64,000 nt of DNA from contig JBGUYY010000117.1 of NCBI GenBank assembly GCA_045222555.1, positions 8,681 to 72,680 on the forward strand, written 5' to 3'. Below are positions 1 to 8,819 of the stretch, one piece after another. The DNA is from UBA1756 sp045222555 (lineage in GTDB: Bacteria > Bacteroidota > Bacteroidia > Bacteroidales > WCHB1-69). Position numbers and translations under genes: made by a program. Positions within the stretch are counted from its first letter, which is position 1; every line of letters starts with the position of its first letter. Below the pieces are notes generated by a model. The model saw only the letters and a program-made list of their open reading frames with translations, made no database searches and had not been told where the DNA came from.

Positions 1-1
1 T

Positions 2-766
2 GGTCCGTCAAGATTCTCCAATATGCAACGCCAAGCTATGCTGGTGGAGGGTTTCCACAACATCGGCTCCATCGAAGCGGATTATAATTTCGACTATTAT
101 CCGCGTTTTGTGGAGAGCTTTGGCTTCGAAAAGGAGGTGGACTATATCCAATACAAGGTGAAAGTGAATGCCGTACCCGAAGCCATTGAACGACTGGCTG
201 AGCGCCTGTCTCAGAAGAGCAAAATCCACCTTCGCCAATATTCCTCAAAACTGCAACTCAAGCAGGTGGGTGTGGAATTTTTTAAGGTGCTGAATCAAAG
301 TTATCATAATATTTTTAATTTCATTCCACTGACAGACAAAGAGATAGATTGGGTGGTGAAAGGAAATTTCGGTGTGGCGGTGCTGAAGTTGGTTAATGTT
401 TTGGAGGATGAGAATGGACAAATGGTCGGCATATCTTTCTGTCTGCCCTCCCTGAGCCGTGCCTTTCAAAAGGCCAACGGAAAGCTTTTCCCGCTGGGCA
501 TCTTCTATATTCTTCACGATCTAAAGAAAAATAAAGCCGTGGACATGTACCTTACGGGCGTTCTTCCAGAATACGCCAATAGTGGGGTCCACCTCTTCTA
601 TCATAAACGGCTGAATGAGGTGTTCATCGAAAGCGGCTACGAATATGCTTTCACCTCGCAGCAATTGGAGCAAAATCCAGCCCACCATATCTGGACAAAG
701 TATTATGAATCAGAACTTTTCTGTAGAAGAAGGTGCTACAAGAAAAGTATTTTACCCGAAAGTTAA
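2..766 (+). CDS. GNAT-like acyltransferase family protein, 5' end cut by window edge
   Basis: The frame is open from base 2 with no stop, so the gene starts left of the window and only the last 254 residues are visible. The visible start (GPSRF, then RQAMLVEGF about 10 residues on) resembles the conserved middle of a Bacteroidetes family of about 370 residues usually annotated as GNAT-like N-acyltransferases. The segment with IEADYNFDYYPRFVESFGF and EVDYIQYKV fits the same family. Catalytic residues and substrate cannot be told from this part. The stop codon lies 2 bases before the start of the next gene, a short-chain dehydrogenase, so the two are probably one operon. The family assignment is from memory of conserved motifs; function remains inferred. 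Confidence 0.7.
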   Translation, partial: GPSRFSNMQRQAMLVEGFHNIGSIEADYNFDYYPRFVESFGFEKEVDYIQYKVKVNAVPEAIERLAERLSQKSKIHLRQYSSKLQLKQVGVEFFKVLNQSYHNIFNFIPLTDKEIDWVVKGNFGVAVLKLVNVLEDENGQMVGISFCLPSLSRAFQKANGKLFPLGIFYILHDLKKNKAVDMYLTGVLPEYANSGVHLFYHKRLNEVFIESGYEYAFTSQQLEQNPAHHIWTKYYESELFCRRRCYKKSILPES

Positions 767-768
767 TC

Positions 769-1548
769 ATGGGCGAAAAACGCTATGCAGTGGTAACGGG
801 TGCTTCCCGTGGATTGGGAAAAGCCTTCGCTCTGGAACTGGCCCGACGAGGCTTTCCTCTGCTTTTAATCAGTTCAAGTGACCAGATTTTGGCACAGTGT
901 CAGGAAATTGAAAATCAATATCATGTTGATTGTCATGGTTTTAAGGTGGATTTAACGAATCAGGAGAGTCTTTTTTCTGTCGCTAAAGAACTGAATCAGA
1001 ATTACGAGATTTTTTTCTTGGTGAATAACGCCGGATTGGGCGGCTCCCAGACCTTCACAGCCGTCACAATGGAGCGCTATGAGACGATTCTCAAATTGAA
1101 TGTGATGGCCACAGCTATGCTAACAAAGTTGCTGATTGATAATCTGTTAAGACAGCCTAAAAGCTATATCCTGAATGTGGCAAGCATGGCTGCCTTCACG
1201 CCCGTGGGCTTTAAGATGGTGTATCCGGCCAGCAAATCTTTCGTGTATAACTTTTCCTTGGGATTGCGTGAGGAGTTCCGCCATTCTCCCCTTTCGGTGA
1301 GTGTGGTCTGTCCCGGCGCCATGGCTACCAGTCCGGAGATCACCGCGCGCATCCAACACCAAGGCGGCTTCGGCAAACTCACGCTCGTCTCCCCTGATAC
1401 GGTGGCCCGAAAAGCAGTCCGTCAGACTTTGCGTGGTCGTAAAGAGGTTGTTGTCAATCCGTTAAGCCGATTTTTTACCAAAATCACCCCGAACTGTATT
1501 TTGGTTCCGCTGCTCTCGCGCATCGTACGGCGGGAAACAGAAATGTAA
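769..1548 (+). CDS. Short-chain dehydrogenase/reductase (SDR)
   Basis: A 259-residue classical SDR oxidoreductase. The NAD(P)-binding motif TGASRGLG is at residues 10-17, NNAG at 86-89, and the catalytic set is Ser139, Tyr152 and Lys156 (YPASK). The ATG at 769 is chosen over an upstream in-frame codon at 733 because it begins 2 bases after the preceding stop and puts the glycine motif at the usual distance from the start. It belongs to the DltE-like group of short SDRs acting on lipids or ketones, but the substrate is unknown. A second SDR of similar length lies at 38673-39488. It is convergent with lpxK across a gap of about 32 bases in which no terminator was recognised. Confidence 0.88.
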   Translation: MGEKRYAVVTGASRGLGKAFALELARRGFPLLLISSSDQILAQCQEIENQYHVDCHGFKVDLTNQESLFSVAKELNQNYEIFFLVNNAGLGGSQTFTAVTMERYETILKLNVMATAMLTKLLIDNLLRQPKSYILNVASMAAFTPVGFKMVYPASKSFVYNFSLGLREEFRHSPLSVSVVCPGAMATSPEITARIQHQGGFGKLTLVSPDTVARKAVRQTLRGRKEVVVNPLSRFFTKITPNCILVPLLSRIVRRETEM

Positions 1549-1580
1549 ATTTTCTTTTCAACACACGCTGCAGAATGCTA

Positions 1581-2648
1581 TCAGTTAGCACGTTGCTTGC
1601 GGATTTCCGCTATGGTTGATTCAATCTGTTGGGTAAGGGCCTGCTCGTTCCATAGCAATTTTACGGATATCGGCAAGCTGAACAACGGCATACCTTCTAA
1701 TTTTTCCCACAAAGGAGTTCCGTACAGACGAGCCGCATCTTTTTCGGTGGTGAAAAGGGCTGTTTTCTGGTTAGATGATGCTATAATTTGGCATATTCTA
1801 TCCACTTCTTTTTCTTGGTAATGATGGTGGTCGCTGAATGCAATACTCTTTACATCAGTGTATTGTGAGGCCAAATATTGAAATAGAGGTTCGGAATGGG
1901 CAATGCCGGTAAAGAGAAAGATGTGAGATTTTTCATTGAGGCTGAATTGTCGTGCCGCATCCGTCAGAGGATGTGGGGTGTCGTACAGCAGCGTACTGAA
2001 ATAGCACTGTTGATGAGGCTGCAAATGTAACTTTTTCTCGATAGTTTCTGCTTCTTTTTGGGAAAGTGTGGGTGGGCATTTGGTTACCACCACCATGTCG
2101 GCCTCTTGGGCGGCACAGCTGAATTCGCGCAGGTTGCCTGCCGGCAGGGGGAAGTCGGTGGGGTAGAGGGAAGCGTAATCGGTGAGCAGTACTTGCAGGT
2201 GTGCTTTTACGGCAAGGTGCTGGTAGGCATCATCGAGCAGAATTACCTGCGGCGGTGTGGGCAGCGCCGTCAGATGTTCTATTCCTTCCTTCCGTGCTTC
2301 ACAAACCGCTACAGATATTCCTGGGAACTTCTGGTGCATCTGCATCGGTTCGTCGCCAATTTGCGCCGCCGTGCTCGTCGCATCTGCCAGAATATAGCCG
2401 CTGGTGGCTCTTTTGTACCCGCGGCTCAGTGTGGCCACCCGGTACTTTTCTTGCAGCATCCGTATCAAAAACTCGGTGTGTGGAGTCTTCCCCGTGCCCC
2501 CAACTGCAAGGTTGCCTATGCTAATAATTGGCGTTTCTTGGGGGGTGAATCGTTGTTTGCGATGGTTGTATAACTTTCTGCGCAACAAAGCAATAGCACC
2601 ATAAATGGCACCTATCGGGAAGAGCAGAATGAGTCGTATTATTTTCAA
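1581..2648 (-). CDS. lpxK: Tetraacyldisaccharide 4'-kinase LpxK
   Basis: LpxK phosphorylates the 4' position of the lipid A disaccharide at the inner face of the cytoplasmic membrane. The 355-residue protein has a hydrophobic N-terminus (residues 4-22) that anchors it to the membrane, a P-loop VGGTGKTPH at about 49-57, a SRGYKR motif and a DDAYQH motif, all typical of the family. Length matches the usual 330-360 residues. It is the last gene of a tight minus-strand operon: its ATG is one base from the stop codon of the GT9 gene, which in turn follows the acyltransferase gene. The set points to lipopolysaccharide assembly. Confidence 0.95.
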   Translation of the reverse strand: MKIIRLILLFPIGAIYGAIALLRRKLYNHRKQRFTPQETPIISIGNLAVGGTGKTPHTEFLIRMLQEKYRVATLSRGYKRATSGYILADATSTAAQIGDEPMQMHQKFPGISVAVCEARKEGIEHLTALPTPPQVILLDDAYQHLAVKAHLQVLLTDYASLYPTDFPLPAGNLREFSCAAQEADMVVVTKCPPTLSQKEAETIEKKLHLQPHQQCYFSTLLYDTPHPLTDAARQFSLNEKSHIFLFTGIAHSEPLFQYLASQYTDVKSIAFSDHHHYQEKEVDRICQIIASSNQKTALFTTEKDAARLYGTPLWEKLEGMPLFSLPISVKLLWNEQALTQQIESTIAEIRKQRAN

Positions 2649-2649
2649 A

Positions 2650-3657
2650 TCAGAACTGGTTAATCCAATCAGCCACTTCGTACGATGAGATAAGGTTCAT
2701 GCACTTGAAGTGTTTGTGGGGACATTTGTTGAAGCCGAGTTTCGAGCAGGGACGGCATTTCAGGAAAGGCACTTCGAAAATCCGGCATTCGGGCGCGTCG
2801 GGAGTCGTGTAGGGGTACATGCCTAATTCCGGCACCGTGTTGCCCCACAGCGAGGTGATGGGCTTGTGCAGGGCAGCGGCAATGTGCATCAGCCCCGTGT
2901 CGCCGGTCAGCACACAGTCGCTCTGCTCAATGATGGAGGCGGAGGTGTTGATGTTGTATTCTCCGCAGAGGTTCAGGGCTTTGCCATTCATCTGTCGGGC
3001 AATTTCTTCCCCCACGGCACGATCCTGCTTGTCACCCAACAGCACCATCGGCTTGAACAGCAGGTTGCCAATTTCAATGATCTTCGTTACGGGAATTCTT
3101 TTGGTGGCGTGTTTGGCACCGATGGCCACGGCAATATAGCCGTCCTCGAATCCGGCAGGAAGATCCTGTATATCAAAGCGATCGGCTTCCGGAATAAAAA
3201 AGTCCAACCCTTTCCCGTCGTTGGTCACCCCAAGGGATTTCACCGCTTCAAAGTAGCGGTCCACAATGTGTACACTGGGCAAAAAATTGATTTTGGCACG
3301 TACGAAAAAGGCTTTCCGGATGTTGCACTTCGGGAAAGAGCTGTGAGGACAATGCAGTTTGCGCAGAATTTTCCGCGAACGGTGGTTCTTCTGCAAATCC
3401 ACTACAAAGGTATAATGCTCGTTTCGAAGGGTTTCCACCAAGGAAGAATCCCCCTTTTCATACGGGAGAACTTTGTCAATATACGGGTTGTTGCACACCA
3501 GCACTTCGTTCCCTTTTTTCACTAAAAAATGAACCGTGACTCCGGGAATCTGCTGTTTAATGGCACGAACTACTGGCGTTGTGAGAACAATGTCCCCAAT
3601 GGAACTGAAACGGATAACGAGAATTTTTTGCTCCGACGGAGGTTGTGTATCATTCAT
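2650..3657 (-). CDS. Glycosyltransferase family 9 (heptosyltransferase-like)
   Basis: A 335-residue GT9 protein of the ADP-heptose:LPS heptosyltransferase type. Family features seen: KILVIRFSSIGDIVLTTPVV near the N-terminus, the middle segment VDLQKNHRSRKILRKL, and the C-terminal donor-binding region LTGDTGLMHIAAALHKP followed by SLWGNTVPELGMYP. An in-frame start exists 22 codons upstream (3723), but it lies inside the acyltransferase gene; the ATG at 3657 is one base from that gene's stop and is preferred. Position between an acyltransferase and lpxK suggests transfer of a sugar to the LPS core. Donor and acceptor cannot be read from the sequence. Confidence 0.88.
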   Translation of the reverse strand: MNDTQPPSEQKILVIRFSSIGDIVLTTPVVRAIKQQIPGVTVHFLVKKGNEVLVCNNPYIDKVLPYEKGDSSLVETLRNEHYTFVVDLQKNHRSRKILRKLHCPHSSFPKCNIRKAFFVRAKINFLPSVHIVDRYFEAVKSLGVTNDGKGLDFFIPEADRFDIQDLPAGFEDGYIAVAIGAKHATKRIPVTKIIEIGNLLFKPMVLLGDKQDRAVGEEIARQMNGKALNLCGEYNINTSASIIEQSDCVLTGDTGLMHIAAALHKPITSLWGNTVPELGMYPYTTPDAPECRIFEVPFLKCRPCSKLGFNKCPHKHFKCMNLISSYEVADWINQF

Positions 3658-3658
3658 A

Positions 3659-4813
3659 TTACCAATCGTTTTCTTCAGTGTGGATGATGCTCCCGCCGAG
3701 ATGGGTTTTGACGGGATTGGCATAGATGTTGAGCAGGTAGTTTTTCATTTTTACGGCATCAACATCCTCAGTGACAGACTGTTTGTCAATATATTGGATG
3801 AAATCTTCTCTCTGTTGTTCGGTGTAATGCTCTGCAAATTTATGGCAGTTTTCAAGGTAGTCGTAGGCGATGTAGTTGGTGGGATAAAGATGGTAGTTGG
3901 CATAGATTTGCTGGTCGATGATTTGCGCCACGGCGGTCAGTTTGTCGTTCTTGCGGAGATCTCTGTCGATCTTTGCGATAGCATCGTTGATGGGCTGACC
4001 GATCACCAGATGCACCCTTCCTTTGAAGCCGAAAATGCCCTGACAGATACTGTTGAAGTCCTCGCTGGGTTTCTTGACATATTTTTCATTCTCAGAAAGA
4101 GCCAACTCTCTGGCTTTCAGTTTGTCGCAAGGCTCATATTCGTAGGAGACGGCGAGCGGGGTGATGTTCATTTCTTGCAGAATGTCCAACACATCGCGAC
4201 TCTCATCATAATAGGTCAGCATCTTGAGCAGTCCCTGCTGGGTGAGGTCGATTCCGTTCTTGGTTCTGCCATTTCTTTGCGCAATCCACACCGATTCGTT
4301 CTCTTCGGTCATCCCTTGATGGATGTATTCCGACAGCTCTTTTGAGTTGAGCAGCTTTTCGCGCAGGGAGGAACTTCTTTTGACGAGGAACATCTTGTTG
4401 GCTTTGGCGATTTTCAGCGTAAGCGGGTCTGGCACAAGGTTGTCACCGATGGCAATTTTGGTGGAGTTGAGGTTGTGTTCGAAAAAGTATAGCTGGAGAT
4501 AAGCCGAGTCCATGATGATGTCGCGGTGATTGGCGATGTACAGACGGGGCTCCTCGAAATGGTGGTCGCCTAAGATGGTGTAAGTGACTTCTGTGGTGGT
4601 GCGGTCGGAGTAGTATTTCAAGAAACGCCCCAGCACCTCTTTTTGGAAGTCGTAAAGATGGGTGAACTGCGTTTGTTGCAGCTTCTCCAAGGGTATGCCG
4701 AAATTATAGTTTTGGATTACCTGCTGCACAAGGTCATTGTGGAGAATTTCATGCGCAGCAGCAGGCAATTCCCTCATGTTGAAGTGTCGGATAGACTCGA
4801 ATTTTTCAGCCAT
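3659..4813 (-). CDS. Lysophospholipid/glycerol-3-phosphate-type acyltransferase
   Basis: A 384-residue protein of the PlsC/PlsB acyltransferase superfamily. The catalytic block is LYIANHRDIIMDSAYL, with His96 followed by Asp98 and Asp102; spacing differs from the textbook HX4D, as is common in this Bacteroidetes subgroup. A second conserved block, ESVWIAQRNGRTKNG at about residues 173-187, corresponds to the glycerophosphate/acceptor-binding region. No clear signal peptide or long membrane segment is visible. It is the first gene of the operon leading through GT9 to lpxK, so a role in phospholipid or lipid A acylation is likely. The exact acyl acceptor is not determined. Confidence 0.8.
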   Translation of the reverse strand: MAEKFESIRHFNMRELPAAAHEILHNDLVQQVIQNYNFGIPLEKLQQTQFTHLYDFQKEVLGRFLKYYSDRTTTEVTYTILGDHHFEEPRLYIANHRDIIMDSAYLQLYFFEHNLNSTKIAIGDNLVPDPLTLKIAKANKMFLVKRSSSLREKLLNSKELSEYIHQGMTEENESVWIAQRNGRTKNGIDLTQQGLLKMLTYYDESRDVLDILQEMNITPLAVSYEYEPCDKLKARELALSENEKYVKKPSEDFNSICQGIFGFKGRVHLVIGQPINDAIAKIDRDLRKNDKLTAVAQIIDQQIYANYHLYPTNYIAYDYLENCHKFAEHYTEQQREDFIQYIDKQSVTEDVDAVKMKNYLLNIYANPVKTHLGGSIIHTEENDW

Positions 4814-4869
4814 TCAATACGATAGTATTTCCAGCTGCAAAAATACAATTTTTTTAAATAACGACGGTG

Positions 4870-5400
4870 TTAAAAATCATTTGACGGAATGGTGTCGGGG
4901 TCAATGACAAAAATACGGGTAATTCGCTCTCTGCGAGCGGGTTTCTGTACGGGCGGATTACTGGTCGTCATCGTGTCGGTGGCGGGCGTGTTGTGCTGTT
5001 CCGGCGTTGCTTTGGGGGCTGAACCGCTGTTGGCCGTGGATGCCTTTCCTGTTGTAACGATGGGTTCTATTGTGTTATCCGCTTGAACCTCGGTTGAAGT
5101 TTCCGTTAAGATCTCTGCAGTAGTTTCTGTGGTCTCCATCACTGGCGCGGTCGCCTCCTCCACGGTGGGTTGCTCCTGCGTGCGCGCATCTACCGCCTGC
5201 TTTCCGCCCGCCCACAACCAGTAGGCCAAACCACCACCTGCGGCCACTACCACTACAGCGGCCCCAGTCAGCAGCCATTGCGTCAGCGAAAAACCTCTCC
5301 GCCAGCCCGCTTTTTGGGTGAAACTCTGCCAGTTTTTGGCAGAATAAGCGTACTCTTTGGAGTTGACTTTTTCTTTGATAAGTTTGTCGAAATCAGACAT
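4870..5400 (-). CDS. Single-pass membrane protein, probable anti-sigma partner
   Basis: A 176-residue protein with no family that I recognise with certainty. It has a short cytoplasmic N-terminus (1-40) with an FDKLIKEKVNSKEYAYSAKNWQSF region, one membrane segment at about 41-63 (QWLLTGAAVVVVAAGGGLAYW), and a Thr/Glu/Pro-rich, low-complexity exterior to the C-terminus. The gene starts one base after the stop of the ECF sigma factor gene, and this order plus the topology (soluble N-terminus, one membrane helix, periplasmic tail) is the usual arrangement of a membrane anti-sigma factor in Bacteroidetes. The assignment is inferred from context, not from a recognised anti-sigma domain. Confidence 0.7.
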   Translation of the reverse strand: MSDFDKLIKEKVNSKEYAYSAKNWQSFTQKAGWRRGFSLTQWLLTGAAVVVVAAGGGLAYWLWAGGKQAVDARTQEQPTVEEATAPVMETTETTAEILTETSTEVQADNTIEPIVTTGKASTANSGSAPKATPEQHNTPATDTMTTSNPPVQKPARRERITRIFVIDPDTIPSNDF

Positions 5401-5401
5401 T

Positions 5402-5962
5402 TTAGTGGTTTCTTTCGGTGATAAGTTCTTTTAATTTATTGCGGGCAAAATTGAGATGCCAGTGTGAGGTTCCCTCTTTCATGTCGAGCATTTTGGCGAT
5501 TTCAGCGTGGGGGTACTCTTCGAAGACGTACAGGTTGAACACGCTTCTGGAAGTGGGGGGTAGCTGTTGGATGAGTGCGAGCAGTTCGTCGGTGCTGATT
5601 TTCGAGAGGGCTTCGTTTTCGGTCGTAGAGTTGATGGAGATTTCAGGCAGTTCGTCGAAGGAGGTGGTGGGAGTGAGGGTTTTGTATTTCCGTTGGTAGT
5701 CGATGGCAGTGTTGATGATGACTTTCTTAAACCATGCGTCGAAAGACCCGCTTTCCTCATATTTTCCAATCTGTGTGAAGACCTTCAGAAACCCTTCATT
5801 CAGCATATCTTCCGCCTCTTCCCGGTCTTTGGCATATCTCATGCAGATGGCCATCGCCGTGCCATAGAACAGTTTGAAAAACTGGTGCTGCGCCTTTCTT
5901 TTTCCGGCTTTGCACTCAGCAATCATTGTTCTGAGCTGGTCTTCTGTGGAGTGTTTCGACAT
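5402..5962 (-). CDS. RNA polymerase ECF-type sigma factor
   Basis: A 186-residue extracytoplasmic-function sigma factor. Region 2 covers about residues 25-95, with MRYAKDREEAEDMLNEGFLKVF and the DAWFKKVIINTAIDYQRK segment that contacts the -10 element and melts DNA. Region 4 is at about 130-182, with LPPTSRSVFNLYVFEEYPHAEIA and the helix-turn-helix ending in LNFARNKLKELI. Its stop is one base from the gene for the likely anti-sigma partner. It lies about 50 bases downstream of lptD on the same strand and could be co-transcribed with it. Its regulon cannot be predicted, but the neighbours are envelope genes. Confidence 0.93.
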   Translation of the reverse strand: MSKHSTEDQLRTMIAECKAGKRKAQHQFFKLFYGTAMAICMRYAKDREEAEDMLNEGFLKVFTQIGKYEESGSFDAWFKKVIINTAIDYQRKYKTLTPTTSFDELPEISINSTTENEALSKISTDELLALIQQLPPTSRSVFNLYVFEEYPHAEIAKMLDMKEGTSHWHLNFARNKLKELITERNH

Positions 5963-6012
5963 GGTTTAAAACGGAATGCTTGATGAAAATCTTGGGTGCT
6001 TGGGGTGATTTT

Positions 6013-8739
6013 TTAGTAATTTTCTCTAAAGTCTTTTTTCTTATTCCACTTGAGATCCTGTAACACAGAGGCTTTCACGTTGATGGTGAAGCTCCAGCCG
6101 CGCCGGTTGCCGAAGGGGATCCAGTTGAATCGCATCTCCCAGCAGTGCAGGTCGCGGTAGATGTCGATGGAGGTGTAGGAGAAGTCTTTCTGCTGGAAGT
6201 CATATCCGGTGGTGAAACCAATCTTCCATTTTTTTGTGATGTTGAATTCACCGCTGATATTCAGGGTCTGCACAATCTTGCCCGTATGGGCTCTATCAGC
6301 ATTTTCTTCTGGAATGTTATAGAGAGAGTAGAAGGTCGGGTTGATGTAATAGTAAGGATTGTCCTTCACGGTGTAAGCAAAGGTGTAGCTGAGAGTGAGC
6401 GACCACGGGTTGCTGAAATCGGGCCTCTTGGAGGGCATTCCCAACGTGTTTTCGGTGAACAGCGGATCTTGCTGGGTCTGCTGTTGCTCCTGTTCCTTTT
6501 GCTTCTTCTCCTTTTTCCCTCTGAAGTAATCGTTGTTGAGGGTCCAGTTCAGACTTAGGCTGAGGTCGGAGTTGGAGAATCGCATCAGCCGGTGGTTTTC
6601 TTTCCACTCGGTGCGGTTGATACGGATGCCCTGTTCATTGTAACAGTAGGGATCGAAGGCGACATAGAAGGTGATATAGAGCTGTTTGAACAGGGTGGTA
6701 CGTCCCGATATCGTGAGTGGCGACCAGCGCATGGAGTCGGCGGCAAAGTCGTAGTAGCAGCCTACGGTCAGGTTGTCAAGCAGTACGATTTTCTTCATGC
6801 CGGTGATGGTATCCTTGCGCGACCGTACCTTCATCTCCACATTGTTGGCGATGTTGAGTCTTGCAATGGCCGAGGTGCGCGTGCCCACACCGCCATAAAT
6901 GGAGTTGGCGAAGTAGGAGTATGAGACCATTTCACCCGTCAGCGGGTTGAAGTACTCCCCGTAGGTATTGCCGCTCAGGTTGGGCGAGTAGGTGAAACTC
7001 AGCACAGGCGACATCACATGCCTCAACGCCGGCCCTTTTTCTTTTTTCGATTGGTAGAGGAAGTAGATTTTAGTGGTGAGGGAGGTGGATATGCTGATGT
7101 CGTGCAGGGCATAGAAGTTGCGCTCCAGGATACGGTTGACATAATAGGTGGAGACATCCTCCTGCACGATGGAGTCGAACTCCTGCCGCTCGCGTTGCAG
7201 GTACCATTTCTCGGTGAGGTTGATGTTGGTGTTCCAGTTGATGAGCTTCGCAATTTTGATGGGAATGGTGATGGGAATGGAGTGCCGCACTCCGAACTGC
7301 AGCTGCTGCCATGTCTCCGGTTTCAAAATCAGGGAGTCCTGTGTGGCGAGTTGGTTGGTGAGCTGCGAGGTCCATTTCATGGAAATGTTGTCGTACCACT
7401 TCAGCTTCGATTTGCTTTTCTTTCGGAAAGGATAGAATTGGTTGACCGACATGCTCATATCTGGCAGGGCGAGGTTTACCTGTCCAGTCTTGGTGTTCTG
7501 CGTGTAGGATGCCGTTATGTCCACAAAGAATACGCCTTTGGCACTGGTGGAGAGGTTAAGTTTGGAGGTGTATTGGTTGGAAAGATAGTCTTGTACACTG
7601 GAGGGGTTGTATTTGTTGAAGGTGCTGCTCACAATGTCCACATGGGCTGAAAAACGGGTGGTGGGGTGCGACTTGGCATCCTGCTTGTGTTCCCAGTGGA
7701 TTTTGAAGTCATTGGTGCCGTAACGTGTGTTGTTGAGCTTCTCGCCAAAGAAGTTCTGGGCGAACCCCAAATTGATATTACCGATACATTTGTACCGTAC
7801 TACATAGTTGGAACGCAGCTTCACCGCCCAGCTGCCGTTGGTGTAGATGTCACCGGCCAGTAGCAAGTCGAAGTTGTCGCTGATGCCAAAGTAATACCCT
7901 AAGTTTTCAAGGTAGAAACCGCGATTGGAGGTGTTGCCGATGGTGGGCATGATAACGCCGGAACGGCGTCCTTTTTGGATGGGGAAGTAGCCGAAGGGGA
8001 TGGCAATGGGGGTCGGAATGCCGCCAAAACTCAAATATGCCGGTCCTGTCACAATCTTATCATCCGGGATGACTTTCGCCTTGGTGAAGGCAATTTCAAA
8101 GTGCGGATGGTCCAACTCGCAGGTGGTGTACTTTCCTCTGCGGATAAAGGAGGTGTTGTCGTCCAACTTCTTCACCTTTTCTCCATGAATATACCCCTCT
8201 CCCTCCACCGTGATGACATGGCTGATGATGCCCTTCGTGGTCTGGAAGTTGTACTTGATTTCCTGCGCTTTGAAAAAGGTCTCCCCCTGCTTGAAAGTGG
8301 GATAGCCATGCACATTCCCCGACGAGTCGGCGATGCCCGTGGCATAGAGCTCCTGATCCTCAAATCCGATCTGGATGAAATCAGCCCGCAGCTCAAGGTC
8401 GTCGTAATACACTACCGCATTTCCAAAAAGATAGGTGATGCGGTTTTTCAAATCCACCACAATGGAGTCCTGAGCCTCGTAAGTGACTCGTTTTTCGATG
8501 GCATCGCGGGAGATTTTTTTGTAAACAGTGTCGGAATGGACGGTCGTATCGCGCAAAACCACCGAATCTGGAAGCTCAGCAAATGCCGAACTATCGGCCT
8601 CTATTTCAGGAGATAGTAGACTGTCGGGCGGGTTTTCAGTAACGTTTTGTGCAGGTAAAATAAAGGGTAATACACTGATAATCATTGCGATAAAATATCG
8701 CAATATAAGTAACAATCGGCCGTTGATTATTATTGACAT
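6013..8739 (-). CDS. lptD: LPS-assembly outer membrane protein LptD
   Basis: A 908-residue outer-membrane beta-barrel protein that inserts lipopolysaccharide into the outer leaflet. A hydrophobic signal sequence covers residues 1-31 (ends LPFILPAQ). An OstA/LptA-like beta-jelly-roll domain follows at about 80-250, seen as DSIVVDLKNRITYLFGNAVV and the ELYATGIADSSG stretch, then the LptD barrel with PIAIPFGYFPIQKGRRSGV and a C-terminus rich in alternating aromatic strands. Length is in the range of Bacteroidetes LptD proteins (about 850-950). It is divergent from the amidase gene with only 80 bases between the two starts. The ECF sigma factor follows it, suggesting an envelope-stress setting; that link is inferred. 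Confidence 0.93.
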   Translation of the reverse strand: MSIIINGRLLLILRYFIAMIISVLPFILPAQNVTENPPDSLLSPEIEADSSAFAELPDSVVLRDTTVHSDTVYKKISRDAIEKRVTYEAQDSIVVDLKNRITYLFGNAVVYYDDLELRADFIQIGFEDQELYATGIADSSGNVHGYPTFKQGETFFKAQEIKYNFQTTKGIISHVITVEGEGYIHGEKVKKLDDNTSFIRRGKYTTCELDHPHFEIAFTKAKVIPDDKIVTGPAYLSFGGIPTPIAIPFGYFPIQKGRRSGVIMPTIGNTSNRGFYLENLGYYFGISDNFDLLLAGDIYTNGSWAVKLRSNYVVRYKCIGNINLGFAQNFFGEKLNNTRYGTNDFKIHWEHKQDAKSHPTTRFSAHVDIVSSTFNKYNPSSVQDYLSNQYTSKLNLSTSAKGVFFVDITASYTQNTKTGQVNLALPDMSMSVNQFYPFRKKSKSKLKWYDNISMKWTSQLTNQLATQDSLILKPETWQQLQFGVRHSIPITIPIKIAKLINWNTNINLTEKWYLQRERQEFDSIVQEDVSTYYVNRILERNFYALHDISISTSLTTKIYFLYQSKKEKGPALRHVMSPVLSFTYSPNLSGNTYGEYFNPLTGEMVSYSYFANSIYGGVGTRTSAIARLNIANNVEMKVRSRKDTITGMKKIVLLDNLTVGCYYDFAADSMRWSPLTISGRTTLFKQLYITFYVAFDPYCYNEQGIRINRTEWKENHRLMRFSNSDLSLSLNWTLNNDYFRGKKEKKQKEQEQQQTQQDPLFTENTLGMPSKRPDFSNPWSLTLSYTFAYTVKDNPYYYINPTFYSLYNIPEENADRAHTGKIVQTLNISGEFNITKKWKIGFTTGYDFQQKDFSYTSIDIYRDLHCWEMRFNWIPFGNRRGWSFTINVKASVLQDLKWNKKKDFRENY

Positions 8740-8776
8740 CAGTGATTATGCAGGTTATATTTTTATAATATTTTTG

Positions 8777-8784
8777 TAACTTTG
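8777..8784 (+). promoter_or_regulatory. Bacteroidetes -7 box for the amidase gene
   Basis: The sequence TAACTTTG matches TAnnTTTG, 35 bases before the ATG at 8820. No good -33 TTTG is seen at the expected distance. It lies just upstream of an oppositely oriented box at 8795-8802. Confidence 0.55.
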
Positions 8785-8794
8785 AAAAAAGCAC

Positions 8795-8802
8795 CAAAAT
8801 TA
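8795..8802 (-). promoter_or_regulatory. Bacteroidetes -7 box for lptD
   Basis: CAAAATTA on the plus strand reads TAATTTTG on the minus strand, 56 bases before the lptD ATG. A TTG lies about 22 bases upstream, slightly further than usual. The two divergent boxes are only 10 bases apart. Confidence 0.5.
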
Positions 8803-8819
8803 CACAATTTTTGCCCACT

